25,781 nt of DNA from JAWXCM01 sp034408745. Its GTDB lineage: Bacteria; Acidobacteriota; Terriglobia; Bryobacterales; Bryobacteraceae. The position numbers and the translations under genes are program-made. The notes beneath the pieces are model-generated. The model saw nothing but the letters and a program-made list of their open reading frames with translations. It ran no database searches and was not told where the DNA came from. Shown in pieces: positions 1 through 10,242 of this stretch; position 1 is the stretch's first letter; the number at the start of each line of letters is the position of its first letter. The stretch is from positions 1 to 25,781 of the forward strand of contig JAWXCM010000134.1 of the NCBI GenBank assembly GCA_034408745.1. The letters run 5' to 3'.

Positions 1-304
1 CGCAGTCTTAAAAACTCCCATTGAGGCGACAGGACTTGCCTCCAGCGATTTGGTCAAATAAGCTCGAAACTACCAATGTCGTGACGAACTTGGGCTAACA
101 AACATCAGCCACGAAATGCCAGCGTAGTCGTGCGCGCATTCGCGGGCAGCGTGCCGGTCTGACTCCTGAACTGGACCTGTGAGGATCGGAGGCGGTGACT
201 GGGGCAGGAGAATAATTCTGAAGGTGTGGCAAAAGCAACGAGGCATTTGCGGCCAGAAAAGCCCCTGACTCGCAAATGCCTCGGTTACCGACGTGACGAG
301 CTTG
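1..304. other. Non-coding stretch at the window start
   Basis: I see no credible open reading frame here on either strand. The only structure that stands out is the inverted repeat at 239-283, listed separately. The rest is ordinary mixed sequence, probably the 3' flank of the minus-strand PKD protein gene. Confidence 0.5.
239..283 (-). terminator. 13-bp perfect inverted repeat, probable transcription end of the PKD gene
   Basis: CGAGGCATTTGCG at 239-251 is exactly complementary to 271-283, with a 19-nt loop. It lies about 20 nt past the stop codon of the minus-strand PKD protein gene. On the minus strand the stem is followed by a moderately T-rich run (ttgcttttg), so an imperfect Rho-independent terminator is the simplest reading. 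The loop is longer than usual and the T-tract is interrupted. Confidence 0.5.
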
Positions 305-1189
305 TTATTTACCTGCGTACTTCACGAGGACAAAGTCAGTGGAGGACTTGCCTTCGGAATCAGTCACAGTAAGTTGCAGCATATGTGACTTCGAACCACG
401 CTTTGAAAACTCCAGCGTGGGAGTAGCTGAATCGGCATTGAGAATGCGGGCCGACGCACCTTCATTGGCAAGAGTCCACTCGTAGGTCAGTGCCTCGCCG
501 TCAGCGCTGGTTGACGCGGAGCCATCGAGCTGGACGGAGGGCGAGCTGGCGGAGATATTCTTAGGGCCGGCGATCGACGCCTCAGTCTGTTTCTTTTCGG
601 AGGCAGCCCGGCCGGTGTTCATCGCCGGGAGGGTAATCGTGTAAGAGTAGACGGCCGTTGCAAAGCCGAACTGGAGTTTGTCGGATCCCGGGGGGACCAT
701 GATTAGCCCGTCCTGAACCGCGTAGTAAGAGCCCTTCGCGCCTTTGAAAGCGCCCGTGCCGCCGGTGATTTCGACGGAACCCTGCTCGCGGAAGGTGCCA
801 TTCGCCAGGTTGAGGCAGGCAACGAGGTCGCCCGGTTTGCCCTTCTCATAGAGTAAGTCGCCGGTACGTTCAAAGCGCGTCACTGCAACGTGGTCCACCA
901 GCTTCAACTCGATTCCGGTGGCTCCACCCGGCATGGTGCAGCTCTTTCCAGTGGCTCCGGACTGGCTTACGCCCTGGCCAGTGATTCTGCCCATGTCGCT
1001 GTTCCCTGCGTACCAGGCGTAGTTCGCTACGCCGTCCCCGGCGAAGTTGAACGGAGAGCTGCCGAAGGTGGTCGTGTTGTTGCTTTCGAACTGGAGGGTC
1101 CTTGTTACTCCCTGAGCCATGAGGCTGCCTGGTAACAGCGTGAGGGCGACCAGTCCGATGCCAGTGTTGATGCTCTTTGCCAATTTCAT
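305..1189 (-). CDS. Secreted protein with C-terminal PKD-like domain
   Basis: This encodes about 294 residues. The N-terminus is a clear Sec signal peptide (MKLAKSIN, a hydrophobic run, then SLMAQ). The middle (about residues 27-190) is a beta-rich domain with a GGTGAFKGAKG stretch that recalls the dirigent/allene-oxide-cyclase barrel; I hold this resemblance loosely. Residues about 205-292 form a PKD/Ig-like domain, with LDGSAS early, YEWTL in the middle and LQLTVTDSEGK near the end. The likely place is the periplasm, outer membrane surface or medium, possibly binding protein or sugar. ATGs lie at 1189 and 1198; an AAAGGA ribosome site sits just upstream. Position 1189 gives the standard signal peptide, but 1198 is possible. 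The reading frame is open to 1300, but that extension lacks signal-peptide character. No specific function can be assigned. Confidence 0.8.
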   Translation of the reverse strand: MKLAKSINTGIGLVALTLLPGSLMAQGVTRTLQFESNNTTTFGSSPFNFAGDGVANYAWYAGNSDMGRITGQGVSQSGATGKSCTMPGGATGIELKLVDHVAVTRFERTGDLLYEKGKPGDLVACLNLANGTFREQGSVEITGGTGAFKGAKGSYYAVQDGLIMVPPGSDKLQFGFATAVYSYTITLPAMNTGRAASEKKQTEASIAGPKNISASSPSVQLDGSASTSADGEALTYEWTLANEGASARILNADSATPTLEFSKRGSKSHMLQLTVTDSEGKSSTDFVLVKYAGK

Positions 1190-1369
1190 TGTGATCATAT
1201 GTCCTTTTAGGGGTAAAACGAGGTTTATTCCGCCTTTAACGGAGAAATTACAGTGACCGAACCCTTCACCATGCTTTTGCCGTGTTGCATGTTCCGGCAC
1301 TGGTGGAGCCCACCGCTACAGTGGACCCTGAGTTTGTCCCGACGCGCTGCCACAATTTACAATCGACTT

Positions 1370-1397
1370 ATTCTAAGTCACTTTTCGGATCTGTCAA
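1370..1397 (-). promoter_or_regulatory. Sigma-70 promoter for the PKD protein gene
   Basis: On the minus strand, a perfect -35 TTGACA (1397-1392), a 16-nt spacer and TAGAAT (1375-1370, five of six consensus bases) form one of the best promoters in the window. The start of transcription would be near 1363, leaving a 5' leader of about 165-175 nt before the gene. I recognise no known riboswitch in that leader. The remaining non-coding sequence to 1528 shows nothing else of note. Confidence 0.6.
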
Positions 1398-1528
1398 GAG
1401 CCTGATGTCATGAGGCGCCGGAGCGAAACCACGCTTCTTTGGAGAACGCGCACATTCAGTTACTAACAGCTCAGAAGACAGCCGGTATTTCAGCAGATGT
1501 TACTGTGAGGTTTTCGACCGGCACATAC

Positions 1529-2845
1529 TTATGCCGTGAGTGGCTCTGTCCGGGGGCCGAGGTATCTCAGAGTAACAATCGTGAGATCGTCGCTCTGCGG
1601 GGCTGATCCGACAAACGCCGCAACGTCATCGACGAGTGCACGCACGATGGTCGACGCGGGCACACCATCCACATAGCGGCGCAGCGTAGTGTCCATGCGG
1701 TTCACATGGAACAACTGGCTGTCGTTGTCGAGCGCTTCGTTCACACCATCGGTGTAAAGCACCAGGGTGTCTCCGGGATTTAGCTGCAGGTATCCGGTCG
1801 GGAATGGTATCCCGTCCATGAAGCCGAGCGCCATCCCACCCTTTTTGTCGACGAATTCGACACCGGTCTTGTGACGAATGATAAAGGGCGGCTCATGCCC
1901 TCCGTCGCTGTATTCAACGCGGCCAGTCCTCAGGTCGAGAATGCCGCAGAAGACGGTAACGAACATTTGCGAATCGTTACCCGCGCAGAGAAACTTGTTG
2001 ACCAGCTCCAGAGTTGTTGCAACCAGGCCGGAGTTACCCATCGCGGAGATCTTGAACGCAGTGCGTGTGATCGCCATAAACAGTGCGGCGGGAATGCCTT
2101 TGTCCGACACGTCTCCGATGATGAAGCACAGCCGGTTCTCATCCAGCAGGAAGTAGTCGTAGAGGTCTCCGCCGACGTCCAGCGCAGGATCGAGCACTGC
2201 GTGAATGTCAACCTCGGGCTTGTCCGGAAATGCCGGAAAGTCCCTCGGCACCATACCCATCTGAATCTCATGAGCGAGCTTCAGGTATTGCTGGAGCTTC
2301 TGGGTCTGTACGTAGGAATCGACCAGTTCCGCGCGCTGCAGTGCCAGTGCGAGATGCGTGCAAATGGCACGGAGGAAGTTCTGGTCATCGTCAGTGAACA
2401 CGCCGCCGCGCTTGTTCAGTACCTGAACAACCCCGAGGAGGCGATTCTGCTGGCTGATGATGGGTACGCTCAGGATGGACCGGGTGACGAAACCGGATTT
2501 CTTGTCGAACGCCTGGTTGAAGCGACTGTCCTGGTACGCATCCGGAATATTAATCGGACGCCTTGCTTCCGCAGTCATCCCGACGATGCCAATGCCGAGC
2601 GGAACGCGGATCTCAACGGCATTCATACCCTCGGCGACCTTCGTGTACAACTGCTTCGCAGGTTCGTCGTACAAAAAGAGGGAGGTGCGTTCCGCCCGCA
2701 TGGCTCTGGTTACTTCAGAGACCATGGTGATCAGCATTCGGTCGAGCTGAAACTCTTCGCCGAGGGCCTGGGAAATATTCAGCAGGAGTTCAAGTTTCTG
2801 TTGAGCATCGGACTGCTCGCTTACCTGTTCCTGTGGCGTGCTCAT
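1529..2845 (-). CDS. GAF-domain PP2C-type (SpoIIE/RsbU-like) serine phosphatase, IcfG-like
   Basis: This 438-residue protein should remove phosphate from serine on STAS-domain proteins, the activating step of a partner-switching pathway. A GAF sensor domain spans about residues 35-175. A linker helix (about 175-205) leads into a SpoIIE-type PP2C domain at about 212-430. Metal-binding acidic residues are visible: D227 in GGDLYD, D245 in GDVSDKG, D366 in LYTDG and D419/D420 in QSDDLT. There is no membrane segment, so it is cytoplasmic and the GAF domain probably reads a small molecule. Its start overlaps the stop of the kinase gene by 4 nt (ATGA), implying translational coupling. It is the last gene of the six-gene operon. 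The domain order matches what is known of IcfG from Synechocystis; the equivalence is inferred from family and context. No clear terminator follows, only a 5-bp hairpin over the stop codon. Confidence 0.92.
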   Translation of the reverse strand: MSTPQEQVSEQSDAQQKLELLLNISQALGEEFQLDRMLITMVSEVTRAMRAERTSLFLYDEPAKQLYTKVAEGMNAVEIRVPLGIGIVGMTAEARRPINIPDAYQDSRFNQAFDKKSGFVTRSILSVPIISQQNRLLGVVQVLNKRGGVFTDDDQNFLRAICTHLALALQRAELVDSYVQTQKLQQYLKLAHEIQMGMVPRDFPAFPDKPEVDIHAVLDPALDVGGDLYDYFLLDENRLCFIIGDVSDKGIPAALFMAITRTAFKISAMGNSGLVATTLELVNKFLCAGNDSQMFVTVFCGILDLRTGRVEYSDGGHEPPFIIRHKTGVEFVDKKGGMALGFMDGIPFPTGYLQLNPGDTLVLYTDGVNEALDNDSQLFHVNRMDTTLRRYVDGVPASTIVRALVDDVAAFVGSAPQSDDLTIVTLRYLGPRTEPLTA

Positions 2846-3297
2846 GTTGCTTCACTTCCATTAGACGCCGTTCCCGCCTGCTTCAGCAACATCGTAAAGG
2901 AATGCACGTTTCCTTCGGGCGTTGAGACGTAGTCCAGCTTGTCCACTGAGTCTTTCGCCAAAAGGATCCCCAGGCCACCGATGCGTCTGTCCTCAAGGGG
3001 CAGATCCAGACCGGTGTCGGACTGCTGCTCATGTAAGTTCGGATCGTAGGGGCGTGCGTGATCCCAGAGCTGAACTTCGAACGCATCGGGCGAGGCGATT
3101 ATCTGAACGATAATATCGCCGCTTAAACCAGCCTCTTCATAGCCGTGAATGACGATGTTGGTTGCTATCTCGTCCACCGCGAGGCAAAGTTTGTAAATCG
3201 GACTGCGATCCATACCTGCTTCGGCAGCCTGCTCAGCAACGTAGTCGCGGATCGGTTCCAGGGAGTCCAGTGTTCCCTCGAAGCTTCGTTCGGTCAT
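2842..3297 (-). CDS. RsbW-like anti-sigma-factor-type serine kinase (GHKL ATPase fold)
   Basis: This 151-residue protein belongs to the RsbW/SpoIIAB family, small kinases that phosphorylate STAS proteins and sequester a partner. The N-box is clear (AVDEIATNIVIHGYE, with E43 and N47). The usual G1 box, normally DxGxP followed by FDP, reads D79-HARPYDP, so the first glycine is alanine. The last box, RRIGGLGILLAK (about 105-115), is intact. An ATG start with GAGGGA about 6 nt upstream is convincing. It is followed by the phosphatase with a 4-nt overlap. A 55-nt gap, containing an imperfect G/C-rich hairpin, separates it from the upstream STAS gene. No sigma factor is encoded nearby, so its partner may be something else. 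Targets are inferred to be the two STAS proteins of the same operon. Confidence 0.88.
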   Translation of the reverse strand: MTERSFEGTLDSLEPIRDYVAEQAAEAGMDRSPIYKLCLAVDEIATNIVIHGYEEAGLSGDIIVQIIASPDAFEVQLWDHARPYDPNLHEQQSDTGLDLPLEDRRIGGLGILLAKDSVDKLDYVSTPEGNVHSFTMLLKQAGTASNGSEAT

Positions 3298-3352
3298 GCT
3301 TTCCCTCGTGGTGACGTGAGGGGCGGCACGCGGGGCTGCCCCTCTCTCCGAA

Positions 3353-3688
3353 CTAGTTCACGCTTGCTTCGTCCCCAGGATCCGTGTCCTGCACATAGAC
3401 CGCGTCATAGAAGCCGGTCTTCCTGAGAGTGTCGATAATCGGCTCCTGCGGCTTGACCACATAGATCTTGAGCTGAGGCTGACGCTGTTTTGCGAAGATG
3501 ATGATTCTGAGGCCAGCCGACGCCATGAAGGTCAGGTCCTCGACTTGCAGAACAAGCCGGTCCAGCTTTTGGGTCAGCAGGTGCTCGATTTCATTGCGTA
3601 CAGCCGGAGCCGAAGCTCCGTCGAGCTGTCCTGTTAGCTTGAGTCGACCCGTTGTCCCTGTAACGGACGGTTGAATATCCAGCGCCAT
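3353..3688 (-). CDS. STAS-domain phosphoprotein (anti-sigma factor antagonist type), second copy
   Basis: This is a single STAS domain of 111 residues, the length typical of RsbV/SpoIIAA. The phosphorylation site is readable: DLTFMASAGLR with the conserved serine at residue 57. Family knowledge says the RsbW-type kinase phosphorylates this serine and the PP2C phosphatase removes it; the unphosphorylated form binds the kinase and frees its partner. The ATG is preceded by GGAGAGGA at good spacing. It follows glgX by 19 nt in the same operon. It differs clearly in sequence from the first STAS protein (5819-6160), so the two are not a recent duplication and probably read out to different partners. 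By position it corresponds to Slr1859 of the Synechocystis icfG cluster. Confidence 0.9.
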   Translation of the reverse strand: MALDIQPSVTGTTGRLKLTGQLDGASAPAVRNEIEHLLTQKLDRLVLQVEDLTFMASAGLRIIIFAKQRQPQLKIYVVKPQEPIIDTLRKTGFYDAVYVQDTDPGDEASVN

Positions 3689-3707
3689 AATTAATTCCTC
3701 TCCAGAG

Positions 3708-5818
<2,111 letters not shown>

Positions 5819-5822
<4 letters not shown>

Positions 5823-6160
5823 TTCGCTGGGCCGCCGATGGCCTCCAAAGCCCGTTCTTTATCGGCTACCAGAGTGAAGAAGGTAATGAATCCCGTGTGC
5901 GACATCACTGCCTGGATGTCGGGGGAAACGCCGGCAAGCACCAGCTTTCCGTTGCGGGCCGTAAATTCGCGGTACACCAGAAGGAGAAGCCGAAGGCCGG
6001 CACTGGACAAGTACACGACCTTCGTCAGATCCAAAACGGCCTTCTGAGTTTCGTCAAGAGCAGGACGAATATCCTCTCGAATCTGGGGAGCGGTCTTACC
6101 GTCAATGCTCCCCTCGAGTTCGATAATAGTTACATCGCCCTGTTTGTGCACAGAAAACAT
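5819..6160 (-). CDS. STAS-domain phosphoprotein (anti-sigma factor antagonist type), first copy
   Basis: From the ATG at 6160 the protein has 113 residues, a complete single STAS domain. An upstream in-frame TTG at 6187 would add nine residues but lies inside the preceding gene, so the ATG is preferred. It starts only 4 nt after that gene's stop. The motif LTKVVYLSSAGLR holds the conserved phosphorylatable serine (second S, residue 53 from this ATG). Upstream, GEVT-like and GxIDGKTAP segments fit the early STAS strands. Its stop overlaps the start of glgX by 4 nt, so translation of the two is probably linked. By order and family it corresponds to Slr1856 of Synechocystis, a known phosphoprotein of the icfG system (from memory). 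Confidence 0.88.
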
Positions 6161-6164
6161 AAGT

Positions 6165-8022
6165 TTATTTACCAGCGGTCTTGTCAACCCACGAGGCGGG
6201 CGAGATCAGCACCTTTACGGTGCGCCGGTCGCCGCCGCTGGGCAACTGAACTGTCAGGCCAAAAGCGTCGAAGTTGTCGTATGGCTGTCCGTCGATCCAG
6301 CATTTCTCGATGAAGATGCTGCCTTCAGGGAGAATATCCGGAGAAACCCGAAGTATGTTGCCCGGGAACGCGTCCGGATACGGCTTGAAGTAGAAGAACA
6401 TCGGCTGCTTGGTGATGAGCAGGTTCGTGTAGACGGCTGAGAGGAAGCACAGTTCCATGGAGTGGTACGCACTCATGGAGTGGCTGCCCTTCAGACGCTC
6501 GTTCCCAAGCAGATACGGCAGGCCGTTTGCGAGGGTGTTGAAGAACACACCGCCGTCGTCGTGATCCAGGAAGAACGCGTTATAGAACGCGGCAGACTCA
6601 CGTGCCAGCTTGAGGTAGTGGTCGTCACGCAGCACACCGTGCATGATCAGGTAGGCCAGAATGCCCTGTTCCTGCTGCCACCAGGCCTTGCGGTCGTGCC
6701 AGACGAAGCGATAGTTCTCGCCGTCCGGCTGGAGGACCCGTTCCCACGACGTCGTACCAGCCGCCGCGCTGCTGATCGCAACCGGCTTCCGGCATCAGTT
6801 CGGCAATCTTGCGGGCGAGATCGACGTAGGTGTCCTTCTCGCGCAGCGAATTCATGCGGATCAGGTTCCACGCGATCTTCAGGTTGTGGCCCACCACCGA
6901 ACGGTTCTGCTGCCAACCCCAGCCCTGGTCCTTGCTCCAGTCTTCAAAGAATCGCTCCTGAACGAAGGGGCTGTTTTCGTAGTCCGGGAAGTATTTGGCG
7001 ATGGTGTCGAACGTGTACTCGAGGAAATCGGCGTGCTTCTTTTCGCCCGTCGCCAGGTACAGGTTGATGAGGTAAGCCGGGGCGTGGTCGCCCACCGAGT
7101 TCCAGTTCTTACGTGCCCGGTTGTTGCCCAGCGATTCGGCACGCGCATCGAGAGTGACCGGATCGAGATGGGAGAAGTAGCCACCCTGCTCGTCGTCTTT
7201 GTAGTACTTTTCGAACAGCGCGATGGTCTGCTCCATGTCCCAGAGGATCCTGGGATCACCGGTCAGACGGTACGTCATGCAGGGTCCGCAAAGCGCGTAA
7301 ATCTGCTCGTAAGCGGGAATGGAATAGTAGTCGTCGCCGAATTCCGACGTGAGCAACTTGTGTTCTTTGTTGCCGTCGGCCTCGACCTTGACACCGTGAT
7401 ACCAGTAAACGATGTTGTCGTCGGCGTCATGGAACCGCATGTGATCGCGGAGGTACTGAGTGCCCTTCTCGGATGCCTCGAGAAATTCCTCGTCGCCGGT
7501 CATCATGTACGCCGTGCTAAGTCCGTACACCATACGGCTGATGGTGTCGGTCTCCTGCAGATAGTCGCCCTTCTTGGCGCCGGCGAGATGCAGGATGGTC
7601 CGGTAGTGCCGGTAGTCGATCTCCTGACCGGGGTACTCGAACTGCCACTTCAGGTAAGACGAGCCGATCGACCGGGACTGGTTGATCCACCAGTCGGGCT
7701 CTTCATGGCGGAACGTGCCGGGGCCGCTGCCGGGGAACACGAGCCACTGCGCCTCAAACCTCGAATTGGTTCCGTCGCCGGGATAATACGTCCCGTACGC
7801 ATACACGAACTGGCGGTGGAGTGCCAGGAGCGCTGGCATCACGCCCGTCGCATCTCTGTAACTCTCAGTCAGGTTGTAGGTCGTCCGCGCGAAGGTGTTC
7901 GGAGTAAGGTGAACTGTGACCTCGCGGTCGTCCGAGGTCCGCAATACGAAAAGCTGGGCCTGCGAATTGAACGAACTAACGTAGCCGGCCACTGTGTCTG
8001 AAAATGTAAAGTCGATTTTCAT
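6165..8022 (-). pseudogene. N-acylglucosamine 2-epimerase (AGE)-family alpha/alpha-barrel protein, interrupted by a +1 indel
   Basis: Two reading frames, 6625-8022 (465 residues) and 6165-6644 (159 residues), are parts of one gene. The first runs well to GGWYDVV, then turns into arginine/proline-rich nonsense. Dropping one G at the CCC of 6743-6745 (GTGGGAACGG read as GTGGAACGG) joins it to the second frame: ERVLQPDGENY, then RKAWWQQEQG, then the 159-residue part. The joined protein has 618 residues. The W-W-x-x-E-Q-G motif and repeated helical hairpins fit the AGE/cellobiose-epimerase (alpha/alpha)6 barrel. The N-terminal 100 residues look like a beta domain. The substrate is unknown, probably a free sugar or oligosaccharide. 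It is first in the six-gene operon, and its stop lies 4 nt before the next start. A single-base sequence error and a real mutation cannot be told apart here. The ATG at 8022 has only a weak AGCAGGG site. Confidence 0.82.
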
Positions 8023-8186
8023 GCCCTGCTAATTTCCCACTCCTTGAAGTTTTCAAAAAAGACCGCGACGAAAGCGTACGGACCACCGCTGCGCTGGATA
8101 CACTTCACCGACATCCGGTTTCCGCCCGGACGACCCTAAAGCTCGTGAGTGGTCGTTGAAGGGCAGCGCACGACAGGAATTTAGCA

Positions 8187-8215
8187 ACGCTACCATGGCC
8201 GTAAATGGCTGTCAA
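8187..8215 (-). promoter_or_regulatory. Candidate promoter of the six-gene icfG-like operon
   Basis: On the minus strand a perfect -35 TTGACA (8215-8210), a 17-nt spacer and TAGCGT (8192-8187, three of six consensus bases) would start transcription near 8180, about 160 nt before the AGE-family gene. The -35 box and spacing are good; the -10 box is weak. Confidence 0.4.
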
Positions 8216-8507
8216 GCAGCCCGAAAAGTAGGCGGGATTTCGTTTGTCGTCCCGGCTCAGCCGCGGAGCGAAAATTCTCTTCGGGGGTGAGCTGAAGGAC
8301 GGAAGGTCCGCGCGTAATATCACGAGATGCGGCCGGGTCGGCTGGCGGTTCTGATACTCTGACCTGAGCGAACGTAAGAACAAATTGTGGCGAAAGTAAG
8401 GCGAGTGGCCAATTGAGGGCAGCCGGCGAGGAAGCTTATCGGATGTGGTCTTCGCCCGGGCAGTGTCGCATTGTTGAGAGGGGCTTTCAGGTCGGTCTTT
8501 CAACCGC

Positions 8508-8536
8508 TTGACGGCCAATATTCAGGATGGTATCGT
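8508..8536 (+). promoter_or_regulatory. Candidate promoter of the DJ-1/EthD/CMD/SnoaL operon
   Basis: TTGACG at 8508-8513 and TATCGT at 8531-8536 are separated by exactly 17 nt. Transcription would start near 8543, giving a leader of about 100 nt. The first gene has GAGGA about 9 nt before its ATG. Confidence 0.5.
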
Positions 8537-8642
8537 TGAATCCGTTTTAAGTCCTGCGTTCCCGGAACTCGACAGCATGCACTTGCGTGCGGATGGAGCG
8601 TGGTACTTGCGTGATGCAGGATATGTGTGAGGACTCAGAACT

Positions 8643-9263
8643 ATGCAGAAGGCAAGCAAGGGCAAAATCGCCGTACTTATTGAAGATCACTTCGATCAGA
8701 CCGAGTATCGGATGTTCAATGAGTATTTTCCGGAGCACGGCTATGAGGTAGAGTATGTCTCGCACCTCTGGGGCCAGCCGGAGCTACACTTTGGAGGCAA
8801 CCCGGACAACGGTGTCGTGGAGGACCACGTAACAGTGCGCACGGAAGTCAACGACGTGAAGCCTTCCGACTACAAGGGGATCATCCTCATCGGCGCGTAC
8901 GCGATGGATCGGTTGCGCTATCAGGCCAAACCGAAGAAGGGTGAACCGAACCAGGCTCCGGCGGTTGCGTTTATTCGCAAAGCGATGTCGGAGAAAGCAC
9001 AGGTCGGCACCATCTGCCATTCGCTGTGGCTGCTGTGCGCCGACGCGTCGATGCTGGATGGCCGCAAGGTCACCTGCGCGCACAACATCATCTGCGACGT
9101 GGAAAACGCGGGCGCGGAAGTGCTGTTCGAGGGCGATGAAACGGCTGAACTCGTGGTTGACGGGAACCTCATCACGGGCAAGCATCCGGGGATGACACAG
9201 CGTTTCATGGAGACCTTCATCAGTCAGATCGAAGGCCGCCCGGCAGCTGCCGCGCAGAGCTGA
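8643..9263 (+). CDS. DJ-1/PfpI superfamily protein
   Basis: The protein has 206 residues. The fold signature is present: KIAVLIEDHFDQTE at the N-terminus, with a conserved acidic residue near 14, then ILIGAY in the position of the GG-rich loop, and the nucleophile elbow VGTICHSLWLL with Cys125. The residue after the cysteine is His, as in PfpI-type members. Members of this family include glyoxalase/deglycase-like enzymes, chaperones, isonitrile hydratases and proteases, so the reaction cannot be named. No signal peptide, so it is cytoplasmic. It opens a four-gene plus-strand operon, and the next gene starts 39 nt later. Context with an EthD and a CMD-like protein suggests handling of a reactive small molecule; this is inference. 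Confidence 0.88.
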   Translation: MQKASKGKIAVLIEDHFDQTEYRMFNEYFPEHGYEVEYVSHLWGQPELHFGGNPDNGVVEDHVTVRTEVNDVKPSDYKGIILIGAYAMDRLRYQAKPKKGEPNQAPAVAFIRKAMSEKAQVGTICHSLWLLCADASMLDGRKVTCAHNIICDVENAGAEVLFEGDETAELVVDGNLITGKHPGMTQRFMETFISQIEGRPAAAAQS

Positions 9264-9302
9264 CCACTTTTTCTGGAAATCCAATCTGAGGCAGGCATCC
9301 CA

Positions 9303-10223
9303 ATGCAGAACTACGCTGTAAGAGATCAGGACGGACGGGTTGTCTTCTACGTGCTCCTTTGGAAGCGCAAGGGCATCTCCCTCCAGTTGTTTGACGACTA
9401 CTGGCGCAACGTGCACGGCCCGGTGTGCGCGAGACTGCCAGGCCAGTATCAGTACTGGCAGCTTCATGTGGCCCACAACGAAGGTGGCGTGTGGCCACAG
9501 TTGCCGGGCATCGCGTACTCCACGCCCGAGGCGCAGAATTTCGACGGCATCGCCGAACTGACGTTCCAGAGTGAAGAGGATCGCACCACGTGGTTTCAGG
9601 CTGCGGCGATTCTCATGGACGACGAGCACAATCTCTTCAGCAAGGCGATTGGCTACAACACGGGCACCGGCAATTCGATTACGTTTGTAGATGGAATTCC
9701 GACTGGCGATCCCAACGGTGCTCCTGGCGTCGAGAAGTACCATGTCATGGTTCGCAAGACCGACGGGATCTCTGTCGCAGATTTTCGTAAGTATCTCAGG
9801 GACACGTTCGCTCCGGCCGTTGCCGGGAGTGAGAACGTGCTGAAGTTCCGGCTGCACATGTTCGAGGAAGTGGATGCCACGCGTCCGGAAGCCGCTGGCG
9901 TTGCCCACGCGGAGCCGTACGAAGACAGCTATCAGGCGGCATTCGAGATCGCGTTTACAAATCGTCTGGAGCAGGAGAAATTCTTCGCTTCCGATGCGTA
10001 CGCCACGGCGGTCGCGGATCAGGCGAAGTACATCAAACAAATTTTTCCGTTTCCGGAGCGTAGCGCTTACGCGTTAGTATACGGCGGAAAGATGACACTG
10101 GCCGGGCAGCGAAGCTCGACGGTGGCCGAGTTGATTACGAGCATCGGCGCAACCAACCAGTTGCGTGACGACATCACCTCACTCATGCTGGGTGGTGGAT
10201 CAGCAGTCGGTGCCGGAGCTTAA
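9303..10223 (+). CDS. Tandem EthD-domain protein
   Basis: This 306-residue protein reads as two ferredoxin-like dimeric alpha-beta units. The first unit (about 12-115) has the EthD pattern: VVFYVLLWKRKGIS, then FDDYWRNVHGPV. The second (about 143-260) has VEKYHVMVRKTDGIS, then FRKYLRDTFAPAV. The repeat of beta-strand, KR/RK, G-I-S and a helix ending in the H/F-[GA]-P region makes internal duplication likely. EthD proteins are small cytoplasmic enzymes or helper proteins that act on polyketides, ethers or aromatic intermediates; the second copy has lost the HGP histidine (TFAP). The last 45 residues look like an added helical tail. ATG preceded by GAGGC. Second gene of the operon. Confidence 0.75.
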   Translation: MQNYAVRDQDGRVVFYVLLWKRKGISLQLFDDYWRNVHGPVCARLPGQYQYWQLHVAHNEGGVWPQLPGIAYSTPEAQNFDGIAELTFQSEEDRTTWFQAAAILMDDEHNLFSKAIGYNTGTGNSITFVDGIPTGDPNGAPGVEKYHVMVRKTDGISVADFRKYLRDTFAPAVAGSENVLKFRLHMFEEVDATRPEAAGVAHAEPYEDSYQAAFEIAFTNRLEQEKFFASDAYATAVADQAKYIKQIFPFPERSAYALVYGGKMTLAGQRSSTVAELITSIGATNQLRDDITSLMLGGGSAVGAGA

Positions 10224-10242
10224 AACACACAAGGGGCGGAGA

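Larger units (their letters stand above)
8023..8642. other. Divergent intergenic region between the icfG-like operon and the DJ-1 operon
   Basis: About 620 nt without a credible gene. The minus-strand frame at 8105-8518 is serine/arginine/proline-rich and shows no family features. Two promoter-like elements are listed separately, one for each direction, which fits divergent operons. I see no riboswitch or repeat of note in the rest. Confidence 0.55.

Noticed and set aside
1200..1363. Possible c-di-GMP riboswitch in the leader of the PKD gene
   Set aside because: The conserved GEMM blocks could not be found in the expected order; only loosely similar short strings are present.
1519..1536. Small hairpin over the phosphatase stop codon as an operon terminator
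   Set aside because: Only a 5-bp stem with an 8-nt loop and no T-tract on the minus strand; too weak to call.
1871..2932. Long plus-strand open frame of 353 codons opposite the phosphatase and kinase genes
   Set aside because: It is antisense to two genes with clear catalytic motifs, has no recognisable domain, and exists because GC-rich codon usage leaves few stops on the opposite strand.
6886..8001. 371-codon plus-strand frame opposite the AGE-family gene
   Set aside because: No domain, no ribosome site, and the minus strand carries a clear family pattern.
8105..8518. Minus-strand frame of 137 codons in the intergenic region
   Set aside because: Rich in S, R and P with no hydrophobic core pattern, and it overlaps candidate promoter sequence. 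Not considered a gene.
8784..10040. 418-codon minus-strand frame opposite the DJ-1 and EthD genes
   Set aside because: Spans two good plus-strand genes and the gap between them and shows no protein family features.
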